In this document: piece after piece, positions 8,156 to 17,207 of the stretch
Numbering within the stretch: position 1 is the stretch's first letter
Layout: every line of letters begins with the position of its first letter
From: an uncultured Acetatifactor sp.
Lineage (GTDB): Bacteria > Bacillota > Clostridia > Lachnospirales > Lachnospiraceae
Direction of reading: 5' to 3'
DNA: 64,000 nt
Assembly (NCBI GenBank): GCA_934394815.1
Contig: CAKRRD010000006.1
Coordinates: forward strand, 8,417-72,416
Notes under the pieces: model-generated
The model's input: the letters and a program-made list of their open reading frames with translations, nothing else
Told to the model about the DNA's origin: nothing
Databases searched by the model: none
Translations under genes and position numbers: made by a program

Positions 8156-9973
8156 ATGGCAGCAATAGATCAGAGCAAGATCCGCAATTTTTGTATTGTG
8201 GCACACATAGATCACGGGAAATCCACTCTGGCAGACCGTATTATCGAGAAGACCGGTCTGCTTACCAGCAGAGAGATGCAGGCCCAGGTTCTGGATAACA
8301 TGGATCTGGAGAGAGAACGTGGTATTACCATCAAGGCACAGGCAGTGCGTACCGTATATAGAGCACAGGACGGGGAAGAGTATATTTTCAACCTGATCGA
8401 CACTCCGGGACATGTGGACTTCAATTACGAGGTCAGCCGTTCCCTGGCGGCCTGTGACGGTGCGATTCTGGTGGTGGATGCGGCACAGGGCATTGAGGCA
8501 CAGACACTGGCCAATGTCTATCTGGCGCTGGATCATGATCTGGATGTCTTCCCGGTGATCAATAAGATCGATCTGCCCAGTGCAGATCCTCAGAGAGTTA
8601 TTGAAGAAATCGAGGATGTCATCGGCATTGAGGCACAGGATGCCCCGTTGATCTCCGCGAAGAACGGCATCGGCATCGAGGAAGTCTTAGAGCAGATCGT
8701 GAAAAAGATCCCCGCCCCCAAGGGGAACCCGGACAACCCACTGCAGGCGCTGATCTTTGATTCTGTGTACGATTCCTATAAGGGGGTCATCATTTTCTGC
8801 CGTGTCATGGAAGGTACGGTGAAAAAAGGTACCATGATCCGCATGATGGCTACAGGAGCGAAGGAAGAAGTGGTGGAGGTCGGTTATTTCGGAGCGGGAC
8901 AGTTTATCCCATGTGATGAGCTTTCCGCCGGAATGGTAGGCTATATTACCGCTTCCATTAAAAATGTAAAGGATACGGCGGTGGGCGATACCGTGACGGA
9001 TGACAACAATCCCTGTGCAGAGCCTCTGCCCGGTTATAAAAAAGTACAGTCCATGGTGTACTGTGGACTGTATCCTGCGGACGGTTCCAAATATCCGGAT
9101 CTGCGGGATGCCCTGGAAAAATTACAGTTAAACGATGCGTCCCTGTTCTATGAACCGGAGACTTCCGTGGCACTGGGATTTGGCTTCCGCTGCGGCTTTT
9201 TAGGCCTGTTACATCTGGAGATCATTCAGGAGCGGTTGGAGAGAGAGTACAATCTGGATCTGGTGACCACCGCTCCCGGCGTTGTCTATAAGGTGCATAA
9301 GACCAACGGGGAAGTGATCGAACTGACCAATCCCTCCAATCTGCCGGATCCCTCTGAGATTGAATACATGGAAGAACCGGTGGTAAATGCGGAGATCATG
9401 GTGACTTCCGAATTCATCGGCTCCATAATGGAACTGTGTCAGGAGCGCCGGGGCAAGTATCTCGGCATGGAATACATCGAGGGAACCAGAGCACTGTTAA
9501 AATATGAACTGCCCTTAAACGAGATCATTTATGATTTCTTTGATGCCCTGAAATCCCGTTCCCGCGGCTATGCTTCCTTCGACTATGATCTGAAGGGCTA
9601 TGAGAGATCTAATCTGGTGAAACTGGATATTCTGATCAACCGTGAGGAAGTGGATGCCCTGTCCTTTATCGTCTGCGCGGATTCCGCCTATGAGAGAGGC
9701 CGTAAGATGTGTGAGAAGCTGAAGGATGAGATTCCCAGACACCTCTTCGAGATTCCCATTCAGGCGGCCATCGGCGGTAAGGTCATTGCCAGAGAGACGG
9801 TAAAGGCCATGCGTAAGGATGTGCTGGCAAAATGTTACGGCGGTGATATCACCCGTAAAAAGAAGCTGCTGGAGAAGCAGAAAGAGGGGAAGAAGCGTAT
9901 GCGTCAGTTCGGCAACGTAGAGATCCCTCAGAAGGCATTTATGAGCGTCTTAAAACTGGATGACAGAAACTGA
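8156..9973 (+). CDS. lepA: Elongation factor 4 (LepA), ribosome-associated GTPase
   Basis: 605 residues from ATG 8156. LepA is a translational GTPase acting on the ribosome, linked to back-translocation and to 30S assembly. G-domain motifs are intact: AHIDHGKST (G1), [11 protein letters not shown] (G2), DTPGHVDF (G3), [10 protein letters not shown] (G4). The C terminus has the LepA-specific domain with [16 protein letters not shown]. An upstream in-frame ATG at 8135 exists, but GGAAAGGA lies 7 bases before 8156 and the family starts close to [12 protein letters not shown]. hemW follows 20 bases later, a common pairing in Firmicutes. Confidence 0.96.
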   Translation: MAAIDQSKIRNFCIVAHIDHGKSTLADRIIEKTGLLTSREMQAQVLDNMDLERERGITIKAQAVRTVYRAQDGEEYIFNLIDTPGHVDFNYEVSRSLAACDGAILVVDAAQGIEAQTLANVYLALDHDLDVFPVINKIDLPSADPQRVIEEIEDVIGIEAQDAPLISAKNGIGIEEVLEQIVKKIPAPKGNPDNPLQALIFDSVYDSYKGVIIFCRVMEGTVKKGTMIRMMATGAKEEVVEVGYFGAGQFIPCDELSAGMVGYITASIKNVKDTAVGDTVTDDNNPCAEPLPGYKKVQSMVYCGLYPADGSKYPDLRDALEKLQLNDASLFYEPETSVALGFGFRCGFLGLLHLEIIQERLEREYNLDLVTTAPGVVYKVHKTNGEVIELTNPSNLPDPSEIEYMEEPVVNAEIMVTSEFIGSIMELCQERRGKYLGMEYIEGTRALLKYELPLNEIIYDFFDALKSRSRGYASFDYDLKGYERSNLVKLDILINREEVDALSFIVCADSAYERGRKMCEKLKDEIPRHLFEIPIQAAIGGKVIARETVKAMRKDVLAKCYGGDITRKKKLLEKQKEGKKRMRQFGNVEIPQKAFMSVLKLDDRN

Positions 9974-9993
9974 TAAGAAGTTTAAGGAGCAAT

Positions 9994-11157
9994 ATGGATC
10001 AGAAAGAACTGGAATTATATATTCATATTCCCTTTTGCGTAAAAAAGTGCAGCTATTGCGACTTCCTGTCTGCCCCTGCCACGGAGCAGACAAGGGAAGC
10101 CTATATGGCTGCACTTTTTGCGGAGATCGGGGGAAGAGCGAAGAACTACAAAGATCGTATCGTAACGAGCATCTTTATCGGCGGCGGTACCCCCTCCCTG
10201 TTATCCGGGGAACAGGGAGGGCAGCTGATGGATCACATCAGAAAGCAGTTTGTACTGGCACCGGATGCCGAGATCACCATGGAAGTCAATCCGGGTACGG
10301 CCACGGCGCAGAAACTTCGGGATTTTCATACGGTGGGGATTAATCGCCTCAGCATCGGTATGCAGTCTGCCCAGGCCCAGGAACTGAAAATGCTGGGCAG
10401 GATCCATGATTTTGAAGGCTTCTGTCAGGGGTACCGGGAAGCGGTGGAGGCCGGTTTTACGAATATCAATGTGGATGTCATGAGCGGACTGCCGGGACAG
10501 ACGCTGGCAGGCTATAGGGATACCCTGGAAAAGGTGCTGCACTTAGAACCCATGCCGCAGCATATTTCTGCCTACAGCCTGATCGTGGAAGAGGGGACTC
10601 CTTTCGCGGCCATGGCGGAGCGGGGGCAGCTGCCTCTGCCGGAGGAAGATGTGGAACGGGCGATGTATGAGGAGACTATAGAGGTTCTGGAAAAATACGG
10701 ATTTCACCGGTATGAGATCTCCAATTATGCCAGGGACGGCTATGAGTGCAGACACAATGTGGGCTACTGGATCCGCAGGGATTATCTGGGCTTCGGTATC
10801 GGAGCAGCTTCCCTGATTGACAATGTGAGATTTCAGAACGGAAGGGATCTTGCCGCGTATCTGGCTCGTCCGCTGGACTGTCGGGAAGAAGAACAGAGCC
10901 TTACCACACAGGAGCAGATGGAGGAGACCCTGTTTCTGGGATTGCGGCTGACAAAGGGGGTGTCCTATGATGCCTTTGCCAGACAGTATGGCAGCAGTCT
11001 GCAGGAAATCTACGGAGAAGTCATTGCCCGCAATGTGGCAGACGGACTGTTACAGGTCACGGAGGGAAAAGAGAACGAAAAAAGCGGGCAGTATCTGGCC
11101 CTGACAAAGAGAGGACTGGATCTGAGTAATTACGTGATGGCGCAGTTTTTATTCTGA
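9994..11157 (+). CDS. hemW: HemW-type radical SAM protein (haem chaperone family)
   Basis: 387 residues. A radical SAM enzyme with the cluster motif CVKKCSYCDF (Cys15, 19, 22). The pattern CxxxCxxCxF, without the fourth cysteine of the true coproporphyrinogen dehydrogenase HemN, points to HemW, proposed to insert haem into proteins. The downstream HemN C-terminal-like region is present. Many genomes label this gene coproporphyrinogen III oxidase; that activity is unlikely. Strong AAGGAG site. The operon order lepA-hemW is conserved in Firmicutes. Confidence 0.9.
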   Translation: MDQKELELYIHIPFCVKKCSYCDFLSAPATEQTREAYMAALFAEIGGRAKNYKDRIVTSIFIGGGTPSLLSGEQGGQLMDHIRKQFVLAPDAEITMEVNPGTATAQKLRDFHTVGINRLSIGMQSAQAQELKMLGRIHDFEGFCQGYREAVEAGFTNINVDVMSGLPGQTLAGYRDTLEKVLHLEPMPQHISAYSLIVEEGTPFAAMAERGQLPLPEEDVERAMYEETIEVLEKYGFHRYEISNYARDGYECRHNVGYWIRRDYLGFGIGAASLIDNVRFQNGRDLAAYLARPLDCREEEQSLTTQEQMEETLFLGLRLTKGVSYDAFARQYGSSLQEIYGEVIARNVADGLLQVTEGKENEKSGQYLALTKRGLDLSNYVMAQFLF

Positions 11158-11178
11158 GAATCGCGGGAGAGTGACAGG

Positions 11179-11207
11179 CACTTGTGGACAGAAAATCACA
11201 TAAACTA
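11179..11207 (+). promoter_or_regulatory. Candidate mother-cell (sigma-K/sigma-E type) promoter of sigK
   Basis: CATAAACTA at 11199-11207 fits the sigma-K minus-10 pattern CATAnnnTA, with CAC 17 bases upstream as a possible minus-35. In known spore formers sigK is read by sigma-E and then by sigma-K itself. These motifs are short, so the match may be chance. Confidence 0.3.
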
Positions 11208-11236
11208 TCATAAGCAACTGTCCACGGAGGGATTTT

Positions 11237-11872
11237 TTGAAAACCTTTCAGCAGCCATTAACCGCAGGAGAAGAAGCTTATTATATCCGTTTGCTCAGGG
11301 AAGGTACCGTGGAAGAATCCAGACAGGCCAGGGAAATCCTGGTGGAGAGAAACTTACGCCTGGTGGCACATATTGCCAAAAAATACCAGAACGTTGAGGA
11401 AGATATGGAGGATCTGATCTCTATCGGATGCATCGGTCTGATCAAGGCGGTGAATTCTTTTGATTCCGGAAAAGGGAGACTGGCCACCTATGCCTGCAGA
11501 TGTATTGACAACGAACTGCTGATGATGCTGCGGAGCCGTAAAAAACTGTCCAGAGAAGTCTCGTTGTACGAACCCATCGGTCAGGATAAGGAAGGCAATG
11601 CCATCCATCTGCTGGACGTGATCGAAGAGAAACAGAAAGACGTGGTGGAAGATCTGGAGCTGGGAAGGAATATAAAGCGGCTGTTTCTGGCACTGGACCG
11701 GTGCCTCACGGAACGGGAGTACCGGATCCTGGTGATGCGTTACGGAATCCGGGGATACAAAGAGCATACCCAGCAGGAAGTGGGAGATACGCTGGGGATC
11801 TCCAGAAGCTACGTCTCCCGCATGGAAAAAAGAGCACTGCACAAGCTGTCGGAGGAACTTCGGGAGGACTAA
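11237..11872 (+). CDS. sigK: RNA polymerase sigma factor SigK (late mother-cell sporulation)
   Basis: 211 residues from a TTG start with GGAGG 6 bases upstream. Sigma-K directs late mother-cell genes for spore coat and cortex. Diagnostic stretches are EHNLRLVAHI-type ERNLRLVAHIAKKYQN, DLISIGCIGLIKAVNSF and VSLYEPIGQDKEGNAIHLLDV, followed by a region 4 helix-turn-helix (TQQEVGDTLGISRSYVSRME). The gene is continuous, with no skin-type insertion. The protein lacks a long pro-sequence: about 10 residues precede the QPLTAGEE segment, so activation by pro-peptide cleavage as in Bacillus is doubtful. Alternative assignment sigE is less likely because of the QDKEGNAI motif. Confidence 0.88.
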   Translation: MKTFQQPLTAGEEAYYIRLLREGTVEESRQAREILVERNLRLVAHIAKKYQNVEEDMEDLISIGCIGLIKAVNSFDSGKGRLATYACRCIDNELLMMLRSRKKLSREVSLYEPIGQDKEGNAIHLLDVIEEKQKDVVEDLELGRNIKRLFLALDRCLTEREYRILVMRYGIRGYKEHTQQEVGDTLGISRSYVSRMEKRALHKLSEELRED

Positions 11873-11880
11873 ACATCACC

Positions 11881-11909
11881 TTGTCAATTAAGGAACACTG
11901 TGATATATT
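11881..11909 (+). promoter_or_regulatory. Sigma-A promoter of the HD-domain gene
   Basis: TTGTCA and TATATT with a 17-base spacer, starting 8 bases after the sigK stop. Likely drives the HD-domain gene, pilT and perhaps comM-dprA. Confidence 0.65.
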
Positions 11910-11947
11910 TATTTCTATAAGTGACGTAAGATAAGGGGGGAATAACG

Positions 11948-13024
11948 ATGCATTTTGTGAGAACGGAAGACTTAAAGACGGGAATGCGTCTGGCAAGACC
12001 TGTTTATAATAAGAAGTGTATTCTTTTGTTTGACAGAAATTCCCTTTTGTCATTACAGGCAATCGAAAGCATTCGTAATTTCGGACTGATCGGTGTCTAT
12101 GTACTGGAACCGGCAGAACCGCTTCCACCTCTGACCCAGGAGGATCTGGAGTTCGAACGGTTCCAGATCCAGGCAATCAGTGCCATTGAGGAGGAACTGG
12201 ACCGCATTCTGAAGACCAGAAAGCAGAACAGGACCCAGCCCATTGCAGATATGGTCATCCGCAATTACGGACATTTGGATGATAAGATCAATTTCTACCA
12301 GAATCTGAGAAGCCGGGAGGACTATGTATCCCGGCATTCCCTGAATGTGGCAATACTCTGTGCCATGATTACCCATGTGATGAATATAAGGCGGGAAGAA
12401 CAGTATCATACCGTATGTGCTGCCATTCTCCACGATATGGGAAAAGTGAAGAAACATGACGACGTGTACTATGGAGCACCCTATTCCAGAGAGGACATGC
12501 TGCGGAATTGTGAGACACAGGAAGATGCTTATGGGATCCTGGAGGAGGCCTTCGCCACCGATGGACCGGGCATCCGCAGGATCTGTCAGCAGGCAGCCGG
12601 AAAACAGCTGAATCTGTTTCCGGAGGACGGGGTGAAGAGCAAATATAAAATGCTGGCAGGGGCCAATGTGCTTCTGGTGGCGAACCGCTATGATGAGATC
12701 ACGGCCATGACACTGCAGGGAACGGCACAGTCGGAGGTAAAGGCAATTCAGGAGTTTCTGGACCATCCGGAGGTATACGATCCGGAGACTGTACGGGCGC
12801 TGATCCGTTCTGTCAATATTCTGCCGCCCGGTGCCAGCGTGGAACTCAGTACGGGAGAGAAAGCACTGGTATTGAATGAGAATCAGGAAAATGTGCTGCG
12901 TCCTACGGTGGTAAGCTTCCGGGACAACAGTATTTTAGACCTGTCACTTCCCGGAAATGAGGACATTCAGATCGTGGATGTCATGAAAACCATGGACAAC
13001 CGGTACATATTAAAAAAACAGTAA
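11948..13024 (+). CDS. HD-GYP-like protein with degenerate active site
   Basis: 358 residues. The N-terminal 110 residues resemble the DUF3391-type domain that precedes HD-GYP phosphodiesterases (MHFVRTEDLKTGMRLARPVY). The HD half keeps RHSLNVAILCAMI and AAILHDMGK, and the late VLLVANRYDEITAM helix. The later metal ligands and the HHE...GYP segment that define c-di-GMP phosphodiesterases are not found; in their place is DGVKSKYKMLAG. The C terminus has the ILPPGASVELSTGEKALVL strand pair common in HD-GYP proteins. It may bind c-di-GMP or another nucleotide without cutting it, or be a different HD phosphohydrolase. pilT follows after 9 bases, so the two are co-transcribed. Confidence 0.75.
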   Translation: MHFVRTEDLKTGMRLARPVYNKKCILLFDRNSLLSLQAIESIRNFGLIGVYVLEPAEPLPPLTQEDLEFERFQIQAISAIEEELDRILKTRKQNRTQPIADMVIRNYGHLDDKINFYQNLRSREDYVSRHSLNVAILCAMITHVMNIRREEQYHTVCAAILHDMGKVKKHDDVYYGAPYSREDMLRNCETQEDAYGILEEAFATDGPGIRRICQQAAGKQLNLFPEDGVKSKYKMLAGANVLLVANRYDEITAMTLQGTAQSEVKAIQEFLDHPEVYDPETVRALIRSVNILPPGASVELSTGEKALVLNENQENVLRPTVVSFRDNSILDLSLPGNEDIQIVDVMKTMDNRYILKKQ

Positions 13025-13033
13025 GGAGCAATT

Positions 13034-14086
13034 ATGCCAACAATCGAAGAAATACTCAGAGCCGCCAAGGAGGCGGGAGCAAGTGATGTGCATCTGACGG
13101 TAGGTATCCCGCCCAAGATGCGTGTGAACGGTAATCTGATCACCATGGATTATCCGAAAATGCTTCCGGCGGATACTTTGGAGGTCCTGGTCAATATTAT
13201 GACGGAAGTACAGAGAGAACGTTTTGAGGAGCGCGGAGAATACGATATGTCTTTCTCTATTCCCAACTGCGGACGTTACCGTGTCAATGCCTATAAGCAG
13301 AGAGGCTCTGTGGCACTGGCTTTCCGACTGGTGGGAACTGTGGTGCCTTCTCCGGAGGAACTGGGGGTACCGGAATCCGTCGTGGAACTCTATCAGCGTA
13401 AGCGTGGACTGGTACTGGTCACCGGACCTACCGGAAGCGGTAAATCCACCACCCTTGCCGCCATCATTGACAAGATCAACAATAACAGAGATGCCCATGT
13501 CATCACACTGGAGGATCCTATCGAGTATCTGCATCAGCACAAGATGTCCATGGTCAACCAGAGAGAGATCGGCATTGATTCCAATAATTACGCCAATGCC
13601 TTAAGAGCGGCACTTCGAGAGGATCCCGATGTCATTCTCGTGGGTGAGATGCGTGACTTCGAGACCATCAGCGTAGCTATCACGGCGGCGGAGACCGGCC
13701 ATCTGGTATTGTCCACCTTGCATACCATCGGCGCCGCCAGCACCGTAGACCGTGTGATCGATGTCTTCCCGCCGCATCAGCAGCAACAGATCCGCGTGCA
13801 GCTGTCCAATACGCTGGAAGCGGTCATTTCCCAGCAGCTGATCCCTACGGCGGACGGCAGACACCGTGTGGCTGCTTTTGAGGTCATGCATGCCAATCAT
13901 GCAGTCCGCAACCTGATCCGGGAAGGCAAATCCCATCAGCTGGCCAGCGTTATGCAGACCAACCGGAAGCTGGGCATGATCACCATGGATGAGGCTATTG
14001 TGCAGCTGTATTTTGAAGGCAGGATTGACAGAGAGCATGCGATCCAGTTTGCACAGGATTCTGACAGCATGGAAAATAAGATCTGA
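13034..14086 (+). CDS. pilT: PilT-family type IV pilus retraction ATPase
   Basis: 350 residues, full length. PilT is a hexameric cytoplasmic ATPase that retracts type IV pili. Visible motifs: Walker A GPTGSGKST (about 131-139), Asp box VITLEDPIEYLH, Walker B DPDVILVGEMRD (about 197-208) and His box HLVLSTLHT (about 222-230); an N-terminal ASDVHLTVG segment is typical. AAGGAG lies 5 bases upstream. No pilin, PilB, PilC or prepilin peptidase gene is in this window, so its pilus system must be encoded elsewhere or it works with another machine. comM and dprA downstream suggest a link to DNA uptake. Confidence 0.9.
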   Translation: MPTIEEILRAAKEAGASDVHLTVGIPPKMRVNGNLITMDYPKMLPADTLEVLVNIMTEVQRERFEERGEYDMSFSIPNCGRYRVNAYKQRGSVALAFRLVGTVVPSPEELGVPESVVELYQRKRGLVLVTGPTGSGKSTTLAAIIDKINNNRDAHVITLEDPIEYLHQHKMSMVNQREIGIDSNNYANALRAALREDPDVILVGEMRDFETISVAITAAETGHLVLSTLHTIGAASTVDRVIDVFPPHQQQQIRVQLSNTLEAVISQQLIPTADGRHRVAAFEVMHANHAVRNLIREGKSHQLASVMQTNRKLGMITMDEAIVQLYFEGRIDREHAIQFAQDSDSMENKI

Positions 14087-14349
14087 AGATAAAACGGATC
14101 ATGGAGTAGGAAAATGTGGTGGCTTACGGGCTTCCTGTAGGCCGCTGCAGTGACTTGATAAAAATTCTGATTAAAATTTCTCATACAAAATTCTAAGAAG
14201 TATCCGGTATTTTCATTGCCCATCCGGGCGATTATGATTACCCTTTGTATTTTACAATTTGTTTTGCCGTTTTGACGTGTAATATTTTTCCGTCTTTTTC
14301 TTTCACTGTTATTTCCATAGAAACAAACATTTTCAAAGGAGGTATTTTT

Positions 14350-15894
14350 ATGTTTACTACAGTATGTTCGGCGGCAGTCTACGGACTGCAGGCGTATCTG
14401 GTCCGCGTAGAGGTGGATCTGGCAGGAGGACTGCCTTCCTTTCAACTGGTGGGGTCATTGGGAGCGGAGGTGAAGGAATCCAGGGAGAGAGTGTGCGTGG
14501 CCATGAAGAATTCCGGTTTCCGGATTCCACCGTCCCATATTACGGTGAATCTGGCACCGGCGGGCAGACGCAAGGACGGTACGGCGTTTGACCTGCCCAT
14601 TGCGGTGGGGCTGTTGCGGAATATGGAACTTTTAAAGAAAGAGATGTTACAGGATACCCTGTTTCTGGGAGAACTGGGTCTGAACGGTGAGATCAAAAAG
14701 GTAAAAGGGGTACTTCCCATCGTACAGGAGGCGGCAAAAAGCGGGATTCGCAGGGTGGTGGTACCGGGGGAGAATGCCATGGAAGCGGCTGTGATTCCGG
14801 GAATCACGGTCTGGGGCGTAAACTGCCTGAATGATCTGCTGGCGGCATTGAGCCATCCGGGGGAAGAGAGTGGGAAAGTATACCGGCCCAGAATCCGGGC
14901 AGAAGAATTGCTGCAGGAAGGAAACGGATCCGGAATGGGAGATTTCCGGGAAGTGGCGGGACAGGAAAATGCCAAGCGGGGAGCGGAGATTGCTGCCGCA
15001 GGATTTCATAATCTGTTAATGATAGGGCCGCCGGGAGTGGGGAAATCCATGATCGCCGGACGGATTCCGGGAATCCTGCCGCCCCTGACGCTGGAGGAAA
15101 GTCTGGAGGTGACGGGAATCTTTAGTGTGGCAGGACTGCTGCCGCCGGGACAGGCTCTGATTACAAGAAGACCCTTTTATGCGCCTCATCATACTGTGAC
15201 ACAGGCGGCACTGATCGGCGGTGGCAGCGGAATTCCCAGACCGGGTATGGTGTCTCTGGCACACCGGGGTGTCTTGTTTCTGGATGAACTGCCGGAATTC
15301 CAGAAGGCGGTGCTGGACGGAATGAGGCAGCCCATGGAGGAACATAAGGTACAGATCGCCCGCAATGCCGGCATGGTCACCTACCCTTCGGACTTTATTC
15401 TGGCAGCGGCCATGAACCCCTGTCCCTGCGGCTACTATCCGGATCGGAATAAGTGCCGATGTACCCAGCCGCAGATTGAGAGATATCTGGGAAAAATATC
15501 GGGACCGATCTTAGACAGGATCGATCTGTGTGTGGAACTGCATCCGGTGGATATTCTGCATTTGCAGAAAACGGGGAACCAGAGAAGCAGTGAAGATATG
15601 AAAAAGAGGATCCTGGGGGCAAGAAAGCGGCAGACAGAACGGTTTGCGGGAACAGATTGTCGTTTCAACGGAGATATCCGCTCTGCACAGGTAGAGCAGT
15701 ACTGTCCGTTGGGAGAGGAGGAGCGGAAGGTGATGGAACAGCTGTACAACACTCTGCAGCTCAGTGCCAGAGCCTATCACCGGATCCTGAAAACGGCCCG
15801 GACCATCGCGGATCTGGAGGGCAGAGAACAGATTGCCGGGGAACATCTGCTGGAGGCAGCGTGTTACCGTCCTTCGGAGACGTATTGGAATTAA
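14350..15894 (+). CDS. comM: ComM/YifB family Mg-chelatase-like AAA+ ATPase
   Basis: 514 residues from the ATG at 14350, which has AGGAGG 8 bases upstream; the frame extends upstream but the extra residues have no family match. Layout: N-terminal S5/Lon-like domain (SAAVYGLQAYLVRVEVDLAGGLPSFQLVG), AAA+ domain with Walker A GPPGVGKSMIAGR (about 227), Walker B VLFLDELPEF, and a C-terminal part with CPCGYYPDRNKCRC that may bind zinc. In Gram-negative bacteria ComM is a helicase that extends incoming single-stranded DNA during transformation. dprA lies 83 bases downstream, a pairing conserved in Clostridia. Confidence 0.93.
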   Translation: MFTTVCSAAVYGLQAYLVRVEVDLAGGLPSFQLVGSLGAEVKESRERVCVAMKNSGFRIPPSHITVNLAPAGRRKDGTAFDLPIAVGLLRNMELLKKEMLQDTLFLGELGLNGEIKKVKGVLPIVQEAAKSGIRRVVVPGENAMEAAVIPGITVWGVNCLNDLLAALSHPGEESGKVYRPRIRAEELLQEGNGSGMGDFREVAGQENAKRGAEIAAAGFHNLLMIGPPGVGKSMIAGRIPGILPPLTLEESLEVTGIFSVAGLLPPGQALITRRPFYAPHHTVTQAALIGGGSGIPRPGMVSLAHRGVLFLDELPEFQKAVLDGMRQPMEEHKVQIARNAGMVTYPSDFILAAAMNPCPCGYYPDRNKCRCTQPQIERYLGKISGPILDRIDLCVELHPVDILHLQKTGNQRSSEDMKKRILGARKRQTERFAGTDCRFNGDIRSAQVEQYCPLGEEERKVMEQLYNTLQLSARAYHRILKTARTIADLEGREQIAGEHLLEAACYRPSETYWN

Positions 15895-15977
15895 TGGAAG
15901 CGATTTTGTGCCTGCACGGGAGATTCAGCACCGGAAGGCACAGGCTGTGTGGAACAGGGAAAGGGACGGGTAGGTTT

Positions 15978-17141
15978 ATGACAGAGGAAGAGAGAAAGTA
16001 TGCATATTTTTTGTGCAGCATCCCGGGAATCGGGGGCGTACGGGCAGGACAGCTGCTGGCACAGTTCGGATCACCCCGTGGGGTTTATGCGGCGGAGACA
16101 GAGGTCTTACGGCAGTATGTGGGCGGCTCTGTGGCGGAAACTATGGAGCGGCAGAAGAAAAGCGGGGAGTGGGAGAGGGAATACGGACAGCTGGCGGAAA
16201 AACAGATTGGATTTGTTTTGCGGGAGGAGGACAGTTTTCCGCAGAAACTGGCGGAGATTCCGGATCCGCCTTATGGAATCTTTTATCGCGGAAGACTGCC
16301 GGAGGCCACAGAACCGGCGGTGGCAGTCATCGGGGCCAGAGAATGTTCCGGGTACGGCAGATATGTGGCGGAGGAGCTGGGGGGATATCTGGGGAGAGCG
16401 GGGATCCAGGTCATCAGCGGCATGGCCCGGGGAATCGACGGGATCAGCCAGCAGGCGGCACTTTCCGCCGGAGGAACCTCCTATGGGATATTGGGGTGTG
16501 GCGTGGATATCTGTTATCCCAGTCAGAACCGCAGACTGTATGAGGAATTGCTGCAAAAGGGTGGATTATTGTCGACCTACATGCCGGGGACAAAGCCTCT
16601 GCCGCAGTTTTTTCCACCAAGGAACCGTATCGTCAGCGGACTGTCGGATGCCCTGATCGTCATTGAGGCCAGACAGAAGAGTGGGACGTTGATCACGGTG
16701 GACATGGCGCTGGAGCAGGGGAAGGATGTCTATGTGGTGCCGGGACGGATCACGGACAGGCTCAGTGACGGCTGCAATCGTCTGCTGTCCCAGGGGGCGG
16801 GGGTGTTTTTATCTCCGGAGAACTTTGTGGAGGAATTTTTAAAAAACTGGGAGGAAAAACAGGGACTTTCTTCGGAACCTTCCGACGGAAAGAAGAGGGG
16901 AAAATACGGAAGGACGAACAGCGGAACCAGGACAAAAGTAAAATTGCCCAAAGAATCGTTGAAAAAGATATTTGAATGCCTGGGGCCGGTACCGAAGACA
17001 TCGGAGACCCTATTGCAGGAACTCTGGGAAATGGGGGAATATACGGATATTTCAGCACTCAACAGAGGACTGATGGAACTGGAGCTTTCGGGATTCGCCA
17101 GACAGAGCACCCCGGGATATTTCAGCACTTCTGCGAATTGA
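15978..17141 (+). CDS. dprA: DNA processing protein DprA
   Basis: 387 residues from the ATG at 15978 (GGGTAGG just upstream). DprA binds incoming single-stranded DNA and loads RecA. The Rossmann-like core is clear: VAVIGARECSGYGRYVAEEL, SGMARGIDGISQQAAL (about 148-163), GCGVDICYPSQNRRLYEE and FFPPRNRIVSGLSDALIVIEA. A helix-hairpin-like N terminus (IPGIGGVRAGQLLAQFGSP) and a C-terminal winged-helix segment after a basic linker (about 310-325) complete the usual three-part layout. The ispG promoter overlaps its stop codon. Confidence 0.95.
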   Translation: MTEEERKYAYFLCSIPGIGGVRAGQLLAQFGSPRGVYAAETEVLRQYVGGSVAETMERQKKSGEWEREYGQLAEKQIGFVLREEDSFPQKLAEIPDPPYGIFYRGRLPEATEPAVAVIGARECSGYGRYVAEELGGYLGRAGIQVISGMARGIDGISQQAALSAGGTSYGILGCGVDICYPSQNRRLYEELLQKGGLLSTYMPGTKPLPQFFPPRNRIVSGLSDALIVIEARQKSGTLITVDMALEQGKDVYVVPGRITDRLSDGCNRLLSQGAGVFLSPENFVEEFLKNWEEKQGLSSEPSDGKKRGKYGRTNSGTRTKVKLPKESLKKIFECLGPVPKTSETLLQELWEMGEYTDISALNRGLMELELSGFARQSTPGYFSTSAN

Positions 17142-17167
17142 CAAGGCTTTCGGAAAGGGGGTATAGT
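17138..17167 (+). promoter_or_regulatory. Sigma-A promoter of ispG-polC
   Basis: A perfect TTGACA (overlapping the dprA stop codon) and TATAGT are separated by 18 bases, 40 bases before the ispG start. Confidence 0.75.
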
Positions 17168-17207
17168 AATAGACATATGAGAATGACGAGAAAGGTCAGG
17201 TGCCCTT

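Noticed and set aside
14087..14349. A terminator between pilT and comM (GTGGC...GCCGC with inner TACGGG/CCTGTA)
   Set aside because: The stem is imperfect and no T run follows. Nothing else firm was seen in this 263-base gap; the comM frame extends back into it but without a credible start.
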